A stretch of 64,000 nt of DNA from CBCOTE01 sp965112965 (GTDB lineage: Bacteria > Desulfobacterota > Desulfovibrionia > Desulfovibrionales > Desulfovibrionaceae): positions 62,001-126,000 of the forward strand of contig CBCOTE010000007.1 in NCBI GenBank assembly GCA_965112965.1. The letters run 5' to 3'. The notes beneath the pieces were generated by a model. The model saw only the letters and a program-made list of their open reading frames with translations. It did no database searches and was not told the DNA's origin. Positions 45,955 through 56,260 of the stretch are shown piece after piece. Each line of letters begins with the position of its first letter. Position 1 is the stretch's first letter. Position numbers and translations under genes: made by a program.

Positions 45955-48900
45955 TTATACCCCGATTATACCGCCGGCCACACTCCTAGATAAAAGCATC
46001 TCGAGCTGTTGACTCACCTGTCTCAGACGGTCTGGAATAGATAGCCTTTCGTCCAGGCGTAGCTCAAGACTGGCCGGTGGGATCAATTTAGCCCAAGTTT
46101 TACGCTTAAGCACCCAGGAAATAAGCCGCTCCGGGGCAATAGCACACGTAGATTCGCCCCAGACTAACTTAAGTTTATCTGGATGAATATCCGCCCGTAA
46201 AACCTGTAGACCAGATAGACAGCGCTTGAGTGACAATATCGCAAGAAATACCACGAGTTCGTCGGGTAAAGAGCCGAAGCGATCCCTCATTTCAGTCACC
46301 AGGTCCTGAAGCTGATCTTCTCTAGTAGCCGAAGATAAGCTCTTGTAGTAGTGCAATCGTTCACGTGGATCGATAATGTATGCTTCGGGAATATGTGCAG
46401 GGAAGGCGATGCCTAGTTCAGGCTCTGTCTCTTCGCGCATAGGCACACCCTTAAGCCGCTGGATCTCTTCTTTCAACATTTCTAAGAACAAATCTAGACC
46501 CACTTTTGCGATATGCCCGGACTGAGATTCGCCTAGGATGTTGCCAGCACCCCGAAGTCTTAGGTCTTCCATAGCTAATTGGAAGCCGGCGCCAAGGTAT
46601 TCCAGGTCTAGGATAGTCTTTAGCCGTTTTTGGGCCGTTTCTGAAAGCATTTTTAAATCTTTGACTACAAAGTAGGCATAGGCTTGGCGGTCCGATCGGC
46701 CTACACGACCACGCAGCTGATAAAGCTGACCCAGACCGAAAAGCTGGGCCTGATTTACTATCAAAGTATTAGCCCGGGGGAAATCCAAACCGGATTCTAC
46801 GATAGCCGTGCACACCAAAATATCCAGATCTCTGCACCAGAAACGGTGCATAGCCGCTTCTAGATCTCGCTCAGCCATCTGACCGTGGGCTATGCCTACT
46901 CGGGCCTGTGGTGCCAGTCGTTGAACATAGGCCGCCATCTGGATCAATCCCTCCACCCGGTTATGCACCCAAAAAATCTGTCCATCCCGGGCCAATTCAC
47001 GCTCCAAAACAGTACGTAACAAAGCTTCATTTTGCTCTACCAAAACTCCCAGCACAGCCTTACGCTCCAAAGGCGGGGTTTCGATGACTGAAAGCTGACG
47101 AATGCCCGAGAGCGAAAGCTGTAAGGTGCGTGGAATAGGCGTAGCCGTAAGAGTAAGTACATCTATATTCTTACGCAGCCGTTTGAGTCGCTCTTTATGT
47201 TTGACCCCGAAGCGTTGCTCCTCATCAAGAATAAGCAGTCCCAGGTTTGGAAGCTGGATGTCTTTGGAAAGCAATCTGTGTGTACCGATGAGCACGTCTA
47301 TTTGACCCTTTGCTACAGCCTCGACCACGGCCCTTTGCCGCTCCCGAGGTACAAAACGCGAGAGTACAGCTACGTTGACTGGAAAACCCTGTAGGCGGTG
47401 TCTAAAAGTTTGGTAATGCTGTTCGGCTAGCACCGTAGTGGGGCAGAGCATGACCGCTTGGCGGCCTTCTAGGGCAGCGCGGAAGGCTGCTCGTAGGGCC
47501 ACCTCTGTCTTGCCAAAACCCACGTCCCCGCAGACTAGCCGGTCCATGGGCTCTGATCGCTCCATATCCCGCAGCACATCCTGAATGGCACGGGCCTGGT
47601 CTATAGTCTCCTCGAAGCCGAATGAGGCTTCAAACTCGCGGTACATTTCTCCCACTGGCCCATACGTGAAGCCTTTGGCAACATGGCGCCATGCGTACAT
47701 CTCCACGAGGTCGTAGGCGATCTTTTCGATAGCCTTACGAGTGCGTTCCCGAGTGCGCAGCCAGCCCACTCCGCCCAGTCGATCCAGAGGTGGCGCTGTT
47801 TCCTCAGGCCCTTTATAGCGTTGCGCAAGGCTCATGCGGTCCACAGGCAGGTAGAGCCGGTCTTCCCCAGAATAGTGTAGGAGCAAAAAATCGTTAGCTG
47901 CCCCGTCCAACTCCAGTCGATAGAGTCCACCAAAACGGCTAAGCCCATAGTCACGGTGGACCAATAGATCGCCTGGGACCAAATCATCGAAACGCGAAAG
48001 TCCAATAAAGGAGATGTCCGGCGGCGGCTTGGCCACTCCACCGGGCTGAAGCACGTTCTCGGCCAGAATGCATAACCGCGCCCAATTAAGCTCTAAGCCT
48101 TTTTGAAATTGGGAAACCAGAACATAAAGCCCGCGTTCTGAAGTGGAAAACGTGGTACGAAGCTGTAATCCTTCATTTTCAGCCAACCATAAGAACTTTC
48201 GACGTGCCCGTTCTGAACCAAAAGAGAGAATGGTTTGCGGTCGGGTACGAACCATGTCTTTAAGCAGCTCCACGAGCACATGCCAGGGCCGGTCTCGGCC
48301 TTGACGTCCGTCCCAGCGCCCTTCTCCCATCAATGCCAGCAGCTCTTCAAAGCTCTCAATTCGGCACTCAGGCAACTCTAACCCACTTTGTTCCCCCTCC
48401 AATATTAGTTTTTCGAAATCTAAGCGCCGGAAGCGCTCTATAGCTTGACAAGCCCCATTAGCCCCTCTAGCGAATAACGAACGTATGCCCCCTTGATCCT
48501 CAGCCACAATCTCCCATTCTCGGGTTATTTTTTCCAGACGGTTGAGCAGTTGATCGGCCTCAGCCACTAGAAACACTGCATCCCTAGGTAACCAGGCTTC
48601 TAGAAAAGAGGCTCGAGGGTAGTAAAGCCCTGGGGGCACCAATCGGTCTTCCCCAGCCTCAATTCGTCGTTCGAGCTCCTGGGCCAACTTAATTTTAAGG
48701 TCGCCGGTCACGACGCACTGCCGCCACCACTCCCTGGACACGGCCAACCGCTCAGATGAGTCAACCACTGGCGCCACAGGCAAGAGCACAGCCTCGTCCA
48801 AGGAACGTTTAGAGCGCTGGGTCGAAGGATCGAAGAGTCTCATATCCTCGATAACGTCGCCTAAAAATTCTACGCGCAGAGCAGCATTGTACCCGGGACT

Positions 48901-49509
48901 AAAAATATCTAAAATATCCCCACGTCGCGTCAACTCGCCCGGCCAGCTAACCAAAGGGGAATAATTATACCCCCAGGCTGCGGCCTGCTCCAACAATAAG
49001 TCGCTGGATAATTCTTCACCTTTACGCAACTTAAGATGGTTGACCTCAAAAAAATCCCGTGGTGGCCATTTAGGTAAAAGGTTATCGATAGTGGTCAACA
49101 CACCCCGAGGACCGCTACCGCGCACTAAGCCGTACAAGCTAGCCATCCGCTTAGCCCAGACTATGGATTCCCGAATCGTAACTGTATCAGCTGGATAGGG
49201 TGGCAAGACCACCCAATGGCCTTCTAAAGGGCCTAACTGACCTTGTTGGTCAAAAAGTTCTATCAAGGCCTGTGCCTCGGCTAGGACCTGAGCATCAGGC
49301 AGTAGCAGCACCGGTGTACCCCCACGGGCCAAAATGAGACGAGCTAAGAGTACCTGCGTACCCGGGCCGCTTTTTAGCACACGGATACGGTTGACTTTGC
49401 CGGCTAAAATTTCAGCGACTTGAGAAGGAAACACAAATTTTAGTATGGTTACGGAATTTTGAAGGGGAATTAGGAGGTCATTATAAATAAAGAAATTGAA
49501 AATAACCAA
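45955..49509 (-). CDS. mfd: Transcription-repair coupling factor
   Basis: ATP-dependent translocase that pushes stalled RNA polymerase off DNA and recruits UvrA. The UvrB-like N-terminal region, the CarD-like RNA polymerase interaction domain (GDLLVHRDYGLSRFGGLYRL) and the RecG-type motor (Walker A GDVGFGKTEVALRA, Walker B LLILDEEQRFGVKHKE) are complete, followed by the C-terminal TRCF domain. The frame is 1184 codons from TTG 49509; the first 25 or so residues (AT-rich, hydrophobic) look noncoding and GTG 49431 is a likely alternative start. No frame damage in a very long gene indicates strong selection. Confidence 0.96.
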   Translation of the reverse strand: MVIFNFFIYNDLLIPLQNSVTILKFVFPSQVAEILAGKVNRIRVLKSGPGTQVLLARLILARGGTPVLLLPDAQVLAEAQALIELFDQQGQLGPLEGHWVVLPPYPADTVTIRESIVWAKRMASLYGLVRGSGPRGVLTTIDNLLPKWPPRDFFEVNHLKLRKGEELSSDLLLEQAAAWGYNYSPLVSWPGELTRRGDILDIFSPGYNAALRVEFLGDVIEDMRLFDPSTQRSKRSLDEAVLLPVAPVVDSSERLAVSREWWRQCVVTGDLKIKLAQELERRIEAGEDRLVPPGLYYPRASFLEAWLPRDAVFLVAEADQLLNRLEKITREWEIVAEDQGGIRSLFARGANGACQAIERFRRLDFEKLILEGEQSGLELPECRIESFEELLALMGEGRWDGRQGRDRPWHVLVELLKDMVRTRPQTILSFGSERARRKFLWLAENEGLQLRTTFSTSERGLYVLVSQFQKGLELNWARLCILAENVLQPGGVAKPPPDISFIGLSRFDDLVPGDLLVHRDYGLSRFGGLYRLELDGAANDFLLLHYSGEDRLYLPVDRMSLAQRYKGPEETAPPLDRLGGVGWLRTRERTRKAIEKIAYDLVEMYAWRHVAKGFTYGPVGEMYREFEASFGFEETIDQARAIQDVLRDMERSEPMDRLVCGDVGFGKTEVALRAAFRAALEGRQAVMLCPTTVLAEQHYQTFRHRLQGFPVNVAVLSRFVPRERQRAVVEAVAKGQIDVLIGTHRLLSKDIQLPNLGLLILDEEQRFGVKHKERLKRLRKNIDVLTLTATPIPRTLQLSLSGIRQLSVIETPPLERKAVLGVLVEQNEALLRTVLERELARDGQIFWVHNRVEGLIQMAAYVQRLAPQARVGIAHGQMAERDLEAAMHRFWCRDLDILVCTAIVESGLDFPRANTLIVNQAQLFGLGQLYQLRGRVGRSDRQAYAYFVVKDLKMLSETAQKRLKTILDLEYLGAGFQLAMEDLRLRGAGNILGESQSGHIAKVGLDLFLEMLKEEIQRLKGVPMREETEPELGIAFPAHIPEAYIIDPRERLHYYKSLSSATREDQLQDLVTEMRDRFGSLPDELVVFLAILSLKRCLSGLQVLRADIHPDKLKLVWGESTCAIAPERLISWVLKRKTWAKLIPPASLELRLDERLSIPDRLRQVSQQLEMLLSRSVAGGIIGV

Positions 49510-50808
49510 ATGAAAAACAGTCCGACCACATCAAGGCGTCCTAAATCATGTGTGAGCCCTCCCAGAACCCGGAATAATGCCATCGGGATGGCCAGCGGAG
49601 GCCACTAATCTCTTAGAATACCCACTTTCTTGTTAAGAGCAGATAGCCCAGGTCAATGAGAATGAACGACCGATCTACAAATTTTCCCACGCCATTCAAG
49701 GTGCTACACAGCACTTTAGAGAATGCATTCGATACTAAGTCAACGGTCATATTGCATATATTGATGAAACAATCTGAATTTGTTTGTCTTGGTCGCTAGA
49801 AACAAAACTAAAGAGGATAGAAGCTATTTTTTTGCCGCGCATATGGAATATCTTAGTAATCTCTGTATATGTATAATTTTTTTGTATCTTTAAGATAATA
49901 TAACATTCTGAACTTATCATCGCCGATGTAAAAAAACAACATATTTAGATGAGTTTAACACTGTTTTGTTGATAAATATTTCTATGTTTCTTTTTGTTAA
50001 AGATCTGCTCCAAAAAAAAATTCTGCCTGCTAATCTGAGCCTAGGCACACTATTGCCATAAAGACCGTGCCACACTTTGTTTTCTTATTTATATCGTACA
50101 TCAAGTATAGTAAGGATAGATTATTGACATAAATTACACAAAGATTCTATATTATGGGCGTAACGGAGAATATTGTCAAATTTTAAGAAGCCATGTAGTA
50201 AAGCATACTAATCTAGTATCCGCCGGAAGGATCGATTTTCCATTTCCCAACAATAAGCACCTGCTACATGCCGACCGCCAGGATTGACAGGACTGCCCCC
50301 CCCAGCTCGAATTGAACATGACAACAGATAACGATAGCTGCCTATTCGACATAAAAAAATACACGCTGGTCAGCTCTTCCAATATACCAACCAATTTCCA
50401 CTTACCAACTGAATAAATATACTGAACAACTACAATTCCTAAATATTATAAAAGATAAAAATAGTACATTGTATAAGTTCCGCCAAGAGAAATTGCAGCC
50501 TGCCAATTCTAAAGTATAAACAGCTCGTCCTCATTAAGTTATAGCTTAAGCACGTCCAGCGTATCATAAGCCAGTGCAATGGTCTTGGAAACGGCACAAA
50601 ATGTAATATATCTAAAATAATATGTCTAAACCTATTCTACTCCACGCAGCCATTCTATCACCAATCGCCGGCACCTAGCATGTTTTGTTTGCCAGTTTGC
50701 TACAAATATCATAACTTTAAGATAACAAACGCCCTCACCAATCTGCCAGCTCTTGACTTTTTCCGTCCTACCGAGACATATAAAAAATATCCAAGATGAG
50801 AAAACTAC
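49510..50808. other. Divergent gene-poor gap between mfd and pdxJ
   Basis: About 1.3 kb without a supported gene. A minus-strand frame at 50176-50394 has no family resemblance. A possible but poor promoter for pdxJ (TTGACT at 50753 and TATAAA at 50779, 20 bases apart) is the only regulatory hint. Confidence 0.5.
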
Positions 50809-51534
50809 ATGCCTTTACTCGCTGTTAATATCGACCATATAGCCACTCTGCGCCAGCAGCGTTTAGGCCTCTCCCCTGATCCCGTAGACGCTGCTCTAAT
50901 AGCCGAAGCCAGCGGCAGCGCCGGCATCATCGTACACTTGCGCGAAGACCGGCGCCATATCCAAGACCATGACATCACCCGCCTCGCGGCTAACCTCACT
51001 ACTCCTTTACATCTGGAGATGGCCGCCACAGCTGAAATGCAACGTATCGCCCTAGAGGTACGGCCATGGATCGTCTGTTTGGTGCCCGAAAAACGCCAAG
51101 AATTAACCACCGAAGGTGGCTTAGTCGTGGCTGGCCGGGAGGCCATGCTACGGGACTATCTAGCACCGCTCCATGCCATGGGCATCCGGTCTAGCTTGTT
51201 CATCGAGGCTGATCCGATCCAGCTTGAAGCAGCCTGGACTATCGGCTGTGAATACGTGGAACTGCATGCCGGCCACTACGCCGACGCCTCAAACGCTGAA
51301 GCTACCCGAAATGAATTCGAACGGCTCCAGGCAAGCATTACCTTAGGTTGCCGCCTGGGGCTCAAGGTTAATCTAGGCCACGGCCTGGATGCGGCTAATA
51401 TTCTTGCCTTCGCCCTGGTACCCGGGGTAAACGAATATTCCATAGGCCATAGCATTATATCCCGGGCCATATTTGTAGGCCTAGAGACTGCGGTACGCGA
51501 AATGGCCGACCTAATCGCCCGGTTCACAGTATGA
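50809..51534 (+). CDS. pdxJ: Pyridoxine 5'-phosphate synthase
   Basis: Closes the pyridoxal ring from 1-deoxyxylulose-5-phosphate and aminoacetone phosphate, the last ring-forming step of the DXP-dependent B6 pathway. TIM barrel of 241 residues beginning LLAVNIDHIATLRQQR, with IIVHLREDRRHIQ, VELHAGHYA and VNLGHGLDAAN motifs. First gene of the pdxJ-acpS-nnr-CBS-tsaE-lysC string. The start ATG 50809 has a weak upstream site (GATGAGAAAA). Confidence 0.96.
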   Translation: MPLLAVNIDHIATLRQQRLGLSPDPVDAALIAEASGSAGIIVHLREDRRHIQDHDITRLAANLTTPLHLEMAATAEMQRIALEVRPWIVCLVPEKRQELTTEGGLVVAGREAMLRDYLAPLHAMGIRSSLFIEADPIQLEAAWTIGCEYVELHAGHYADASNAEATRNEFERLQASITLGCRLGLKVNLGHGLDAANILAFALVPGVNEYSIGHSIISRAIFVGLETAVREMADLIARFTV

Positions 51535-51541
51535 GACGACA

Positions 51542-51922
51542 ATGATCGTCGGCTTAGGCGTAGACCTAGTTGAGCTGAGCCGTATTAAACGGGCCTGGAA
51601 ACATTTCGGGCGGGCCTTTGCAATGCGCATACTTGGCCCGAACGAGATGGCCGGTTTAGACCGCCACCCCCAACAGATTGTGTCTTTCCTAGCCGCCAGA
51701 TTCGCGGCTAAGGAAGCTACAGCCAAGGCCCTGGGCACGGGCTTCACTCAGCAGGTACACTTCCACGACCTACAGATTACATACAATGCCCTAGGCAAGC
51801 CCGAACTCGTACTCTCGGGCCACGCCCTTGTCCATGCCACAGCTCTGGACGTGACCCGGACACACATCAGCCTAACCCATGATAACGACACGGCCGTAGC
51901 TGTAGTCGTGCTTGAATCTTAA
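51542..51922 (+). CDS. acpS: Holo-[acyl-carrier-protein] synthase
   Basis: Transfers 4'-phosphopantetheine from CoA to acyl carrier protein. Metal-binding Asp8 (GLGVDLVEL) and Glu58 (RFAAKEATAKAL) are present, and the C-terminus THISLTHDNDTAVAVVVLE matches. Length 126. It starts seven bases after the pdxJ stop, so it is cotranslated with pdxJ. Confidence 0.95.
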   Translation: MIVGLGVDLVELSRIKRAWKHFGRAFAMRILGPNEMAGLDRHPQQIVSFLAARFAAKEATAKALGTGFTQQVHFHDLQITYNALGKPELVLSGHALVHATALDVTRTHISLTHDNDTAVAVVVLES

Positions 51923-51963
51923 CGCCCGCGCCATGGGCATACTCTATTTAAAAAGGTCTAACC

Positions 51964-53655
51964 ATGCCCGGCACCGCTATACCACCCGTTGACTCTGCGA
52001 TAACCTTTGGTCTACTTCCAGCCGACTCTTTTGTTCCCATACTATCTCCCGAAGAAATAGCTTGTTGGGACCATGCTACCGTCACTGAAATCGGCCTACG
52101 CAGCGAACTACTCATGGAAAATGCCTGTCGTGAGGCCCTAGCCGTGTTCGAGTTAGAGCTTGGCGACCCGGCCGGTCTCTCAGTTTTGCTATTTGCCGGT
52201 TCAGGCAATAACGGTGGAGATGCCTTCGGTCTGGCCCGACACCTCCATGACCGCGGAGCCCAAGTATGCACACTGCATACGCGGCCAAAACAACAATATA
52301 AAGGTGCCGCAGGCTATCATCTAGCCTTGGCCCGTCGCGCCGGTGTACCCTTACGCTTACTACCTCAAGCCGGAATACGCTTCAACCCGACCCACCTCTT
52401 CGGCACCACCCGACCTGATGTAGTAGTGGACGGTCTGCTCGGCACGGGCTTTAACGGCGAGCTCAAACCTGAACTCAGACTATGGGTGGATTGGATCAAC
52501 CACTTCAGTCTTAGCCCAAAAGGTGCCTTCGTGCTCGCCTTGGATGTACCATCAGGCTTTAATGCGGCTACAGGTCAATTTTCGGACAATACAGTGCGGG
52601 CTACGGCCACGGTGACCTTTGAGGCAGCTAAAGTCGGCCTAACACAGCCAGGCGCAACCGACGCTATTGGTCGCCTATACGTCCGGCCCATCGGTATCCC
52701 GAGAGTGATCCGGGAGCGCTACCCGGCCCGCTGCGGATTGCTAGCCCCGAGCATTGTCCGGCTAGCTATAGCTGCATCTTCGACCATACACAAGGGTATG
52801 GCCGGCCGTATATTAGTAGTGGGCGGATCGATGGGTCTTACAGGTGCGGCAACTTTAGCCGGGCTAGGAGCTCTGCGGGCCGGGGCTGGATTAGTGACCT
52901 TAGCTTGTCCGGCAGAGCTAGCCACCGAAGTTAAAGCTGGCTTCCCAGAACTCATGACTCTGCCACTTGGCCACGGCAGCCAATGGCGAGCCGAGCTAGT
53001 GGAAGAGCTATTACCACACCTAGAAACGTCCGATGCCCTAGTATTAGGACCAGGCTTAGGGCGTGACCCCAATGCCCACACCTTCTTAGCCGCCTTATTA
53101 GCTGCCCGACGACCAGCCACAGTAGTGGATGCTGACGCCCTCTTTTTCATTAGCCAGCATAAAGAACTAGGCACTCTGCTCGGACCTAAGGACGTACTAA
53201 CTCCCCACCCTGGGGAAATGGCCAACCTAATGAACACCGAGACCGCCATCGTAGTCCATAATCGACTGTGTATGGCCATCAAGCTAGCCCAAAAATATAA
53301 GGTTGTATCCTTGCTTAAGGGGGCGGGGACCATTGTAACCTCTCCAACAGGAATGGCTTACATCAGCCCTTTCGCCTGTCCTAACCTAGCTGTGGGCGGC
53401 AGCGGCGACGTATTAGCGGGCCTATTAGCCACCCTACTCGGCCGAGGTCTCCCTTCATTGCCGGCTACCTGTCTTGCGGTGTATTGGCATGGTTTCAGCG
53501 GTAAACTCCTAACACGTACCTATCCACTACGAGGCAATCTAGCCCGAGAAATTGCCCAGATTCTGCCATGGGCCTTAAAGGAACTCCATGACACAGACAG
53601 CCAAAGACATCATGGCCCCTTCACCAATAACGGTGGCCCCAGAGACAAACATTAG
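51964..53655 (+). CDS. nnr: Bifunctional NAD(P)H-hydrate repair enzyme (epimerase + ADP-dependent dehydratase)
   Basis: Repairs hydrated NADH/NADPH. The N-terminal YjeF epimerase domain (about 25-240, LLFAGSGNNGGDAFGLAR, DGLLGTGFNGEL) is joined to the C-terminal ribokinase-like dehydratase (about 260-545, RILVVGGSMGLTGAA, LTPHPGEMANLM, VGGSGDVLAG). At 563 residues it is complete. The last 23 codons overlap the start of the CBS gene, in another frame, and extend past the usual end. AAAAAGG lies before ATG 51964. Confidence 0.94.
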   Translation: MPGTAIPPVDSAITFGLLPADSFVPILSPEEIACWDHATVTEIGLRSELLMENACREALAVFELELGDPAGLSVLLFAGSGNNGGDAFGLARHLHDRGAQVCTLHTRPKQQYKGAAGYHLALARRAGVPLRLLPQAGIRFNPTHLFGTTRPDVVVDGLLGTGFNGELKPELRLWVDWINHFSLSPKGAFVLALDVPSGFNAATGQFSDNTVRATATVTFEAAKVGLTQPGATDAIGRLYVRPIGIPRVIRERYPARCGLLAPSIVRLAIAASSTIHKGMAGRILVVGGSMGLTGAATLAGLGALRAGAGLVTLACPAELATEVKAGFPELMTLPLGHGSQWRAELVEELLPHLETSDALVLGPGLGRDPNAHTFLAALLAARRPATVVDADALFFISQHKELGTLLGPKDVLTPHPGEMANLMNTETAIVVHNRLCMAIKLAQKYKVVSLLKGAGTIVTSPTGMAYISPFACPNLAVGGSGDVLAGLLATLLGRGLPSLPATCLAVYWHGFSGKLLTRTYPLRGNLAREIAQILPWALKELHDTDSQRHHGPFTNNGGPRDKH

Positions 53656-54030
53656 CCAAGTTGCGGCCCTGCTCCTAGAGCACCATTTCAATGACCTGCT
53701 CGTGGTCAATAGCATAAGTATCATGATCAGTAGACTATGCCAGAGCGACCTGTTCAGCTTACAAAGAAGGCTCAAATTACCTTCAGTTTTCACACTGTTA
53801 GACGGATTATTACCTCTTTTTTCGGCCAACAAGCTAAAAGATAAGATACGGCGCATGGCTGCAGTTACTGTGGCAAATGCTATAACTCTGAACCAATGGC
53901 CGTAGGAACAGCCACACATCTGGTAGTGAAGGCCGAAAAATTCGGTTAGGCTATCGGTAAAAAAAAGATATACTACGCACCTTGATCACGCACAAGAGAC
54001 GTATAGGCGTATAGCTATTCTTGGAAATTA
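53588..54030 (+). pseudogene. CBS-domain protein, second CBS broken
   Basis: The gene overlaps the end of nnr. The frame from ATG 53588 (AAAGGA upstream) to the TAG at 53903 keeps one CBS domain: TAKDIMAPSPITVAPETNIS and CQSDLFSLQRRLKLPSV, in the style of the paired-CBS proteins beside nnr and tsaE in Desulfovibrio. The second CBS follows only in other frames: EPMAVGTATHLVVKAEKF, then KKIYYAP around 53960. At least one frameshift and several stops separate them, so at most a 105-residue single-CBS stub is made. Confidence 0.75.
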
Positions 54031-54036
54031 TCAGCT

Positions 54037-54558
54037 GTGACTCTGATCCTACAACTTACCAACGAGTCTGCCACGCTGGCCTTAGGTCGGATCCTGGCCA
54101 CTAGTCTACCAACGGCACCGCCCTACCCGGCCCTGCTTCTAAAAGGCTCCTTTGGAGCGGGTAAGACCACCTTAGTGCGTGGCCTAGTAGCCACCTTACC
54201 CGGCGGCGACGTAGCTAAAGTGGCCAGCCCCAGTTTTATCTTCTGTCACCTTTACCCCACCCGACCCGAAGTAGCACATTTCGACTTCTATCGACTAGAA
54301 GGCCAAAAACCATATGAGGAATTCTTTGAGATCCTGGAAAATCATGCAATCTTTGCTATCATGGAATGGGCCGATTTCCTTCCTGACAGTAATCTGCCGA
54401 CAGACCGCCTGATATTACGCCTAGATACTGTCAGATCTAATCGCACCGGGACCCTAATTGCCATTGGTCCCACCGCAACAAGACAACTGCAAACTGTTAT
54501 GAATCGCCTAGTGACCACATACGGAACCAACACGATGCATAAATCCAAAGAGAGCTGA
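54037..54558 (+). CDS. tsaE: tRNA threonylcarbamoyladenosine biosynthesis protein TsaE
   Basis: ATPase that works with TsaB and TsaD to add t6A at position 37 of ANN-reading tRNAs. Walker A is GSFGAGKTT (37-45), and SPSFIFCH, HFDFYRLEG and IMEWADFLP are the other motifs. At 173 residues it has a somewhat long C-terminus that runs to within three bases of lysC. The start GTG 54037 has no strong Shine-Dalgarno and may be coupled to the upstream CBS gene. Confidence 0.94.
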   Translation: MTLILQLTNESATLALGRILATSLPTAPPYPALLLKGSFGAGKTTLVRGLVATLPGGDVAKVASPSFIFCHLYPTRPEVAHFDFYRLEGQKPYEEFFEILENHAIFAIMEWADFLPDSNLPTDRLILRLDTVRSNRTGTLIAIGPTATRQLQTVMNRLVTTYGTNTMHKSKES

Positions 54559-54561
54559 CCC

Positions 54562-55872
54562 ATGCGCATACTTGTACAGAAGTACGGCGGCACATCGGTC
54601 AAAAATCTCACATGCATGCGCCAAGTTTTAGCCAAAGTTCAGAAAACTTTGACCACAGGCGCCAACAATACCAAGCTCATTGTAGTTCTCTCAGCCATGT
54701 CCGGTGAAACCGACCGACTACTCAATCTAGCCCAAGATTGGTCCGAGCAGCCTGATCTTGCTGAACTCGATTCCATGGTTTCCACTGGCGAGCAAATCTC
54801 GGCAGCACTATTCTCCATGCTCTGTAAAGATGCCGGCATTCGCGCCCGCTCCCTCCTCAGCTTCCAGGTACCCATCTATACCAACGCCAACCATGGCCGC
54901 GCCCGCATCGAGTTCATTGACTCTGTTGGCCTTAAGAAGCTGTTCTATAACTACGATGTACTTGTAATCGCTGGCTTCCAAGGCATCACTACAGCCGGTC
55001 GCATCACTACCCTCGGCCGCGGTGGCTCTGATACCTCGGCTGTGGCCCTAGCTGCGATCTTAGATGCTGACAGATGCGAAATCTATACCGATGTTGACGG
55101 GGTCTATACTACCGACCCCACTATCTGTTCTACCGCCCGCAAGCTAGACCGTATCAGCTATGACGAGATGCTGGAGATGGCTAGTATGGGCGCCAAAGTA
55201 CTACAGATTCGTTCGGTCGAATTTGCCAAAAAATATAACGTACCAGTGTATGTGCGCTCTACTTTCTCCGACATACCCGGCACCTTAGTTACAAAAGAGG
55301 ACATCCATATGGAATCGGCCATGGTATCTGGAATTGCCTATGATAAAAATCAGGCACGTGTGACCCTGCGTGACGTACCCGACAAACCTGGTATCGCCGC
55401 GGCTATTTTTTCCCCTTTAGCGTCGGCTGATATTCTAGTGGATATGATTATCCAGAACACCAGTGAAGGCGGTCTCACGGATATAACCTTCACCGTCTCC
55501 CGAGAGAATTTGGACCGGGCAATAGAACTACTCAATGGAGCCAATAAAGAAATTAAGGCCCGAGAAATTAGCCATGACCTCAACGTGACCAAAGTCTCGA
55601 TCATAGGTGTAGGCATGCGCAATCACTCCGGCATAGCCGCCATTGCCTTCCAAGCCCTTAAAAACGACAATATTAACATCATGATGATCTCCACTTCTGA
55701 GATTAAGATTACCTGCCTCATCCAGGAGCGATATGCAGAACTGGCCGTGCGTACCTTGCACGAGGCCTTAGGCTTGGACAAGACTACGCCCAGCGGCCTA
55801 GCAACCAAATCTAGTTCGATAACTATTAAAGACACCGCCCCAACGGGGCAGTATGTGAGATGGCCGGTATAA
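54562..55872 (+). CDS. lysC: Aspartokinase
   Basis: Phosphorylates aspartate, the entry to lysine/DAP, threonine and methionine synthesis. The catalytic kinase domain starts VQKYGGTSV and contains STGEQIS and GRGGSDTSA; two ACT regulatory domains follow (ITLRDVP-like segment near 270 and KVSIIGVGM near 345), so lysine or threonine feedback is possible. Family proteins end near LGLD; here some 30 more residues (SSSITIKDTAPTGQY) follow, likely readthrough. Together with dapA and dapF it keeps the DAP branch. ATG 54562 follows GAGAG. Confidence 0.95.
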   Translation: MRILVQKYGGTSVKNLTCMRQVLAKVQKTLTTGANNTKLIVVLSAMSGETDRLLNLAQDWSEQPDLAELDSMVSTGEQISAALFSMLCKDAGIRARSLLSFQVPIYTNANHGRARIEFIDSVGLKKLFYNYDVLVIAGFQGITTAGRITTLGRGGSDTSAVALAAILDADRCEIYTDVDGVYTTDPTICSTARKLDRISYDEMLEMASMGAKVLQIRSVEFAKKYNVPVYVRSTFSDIPGTLVTKEDIHMESAMVSGIAYDKNQARVTLRDVPDKPGIAAAIFSPLASADILVDMIIQNTSEGGLTDITFTVSRENLDRAIELLNGANKEIKAREISHDLNVTKVSIIGVGMRNHSGIAAIAFQALKNDNINIMMISTSEIKITCLIQERYAELAVRTLHEALGLDKTTPSGLATKSSSITIKDTAPTGQYVRWPV

Positions 55873-55893
55873 AAAATCGACTACTATACTGCC

Positions 55894-56020
55894 ATGAGCG
55901 ACAATAACCAGACCAAGAACATCAATCTTACATCCGATGATAAAGTCATAATTGCTGTAAACTGGACAAGCTGAGAATGAATTTTACAATTTGCAGCCGC
56001 TATATTCTAGCCCAATAGAA
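55894..56020 (+). pseudogene. cimA: Remnant of a citramalate synthase-type gene (cimA) start
   Basis: ATG 55894 opens a frame reading QTKNINLTSDDKVIIAVN before a stop; a shift of one base then gives LDKLRMNFTICSR. The first part fits the beginning of citramalate/2-isopropylmalate synthases of Desulfovibrio, where the family has a D-T-T-L-R-D-G-T then E-D-I-N-L-T-x-x-D-K-V-x-I-A. The DTTLRDGT catalytic part is gone. cimA follows lysC in Desulfovibrio, which supports the reading. The rest (to 56250) is not recognisable. Confidence 0.55.
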
Positions 56021-56260
56021 ATATAATCAAAATAGTAATTTTAAAAGATGTTATGCAGCTAGCAATATACTCGGCTTTGAAGAAAAAGATCTACAATTAT
56101 ATGGAATAATTCTTATCGAAAACAGTAGCTTTTTTATTTCTAAAAATAGGACTAGATTAACAAATAGGATAAAAATAAACAGAGATGCCCTCTCAGTTGC
56201 CGTGCCGCTATATGGTCGGTCAGACTAACCCTTGCCTAAGTACCACTTTTTAGCTGATTC

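Noticed and set aside
50753..50784. TTGACT ... TATAAA as a promoter for pdxJ
   Set aside because: Spacing is 20 bases, outside the functional range, and the 17-base alternative has a poor -10.
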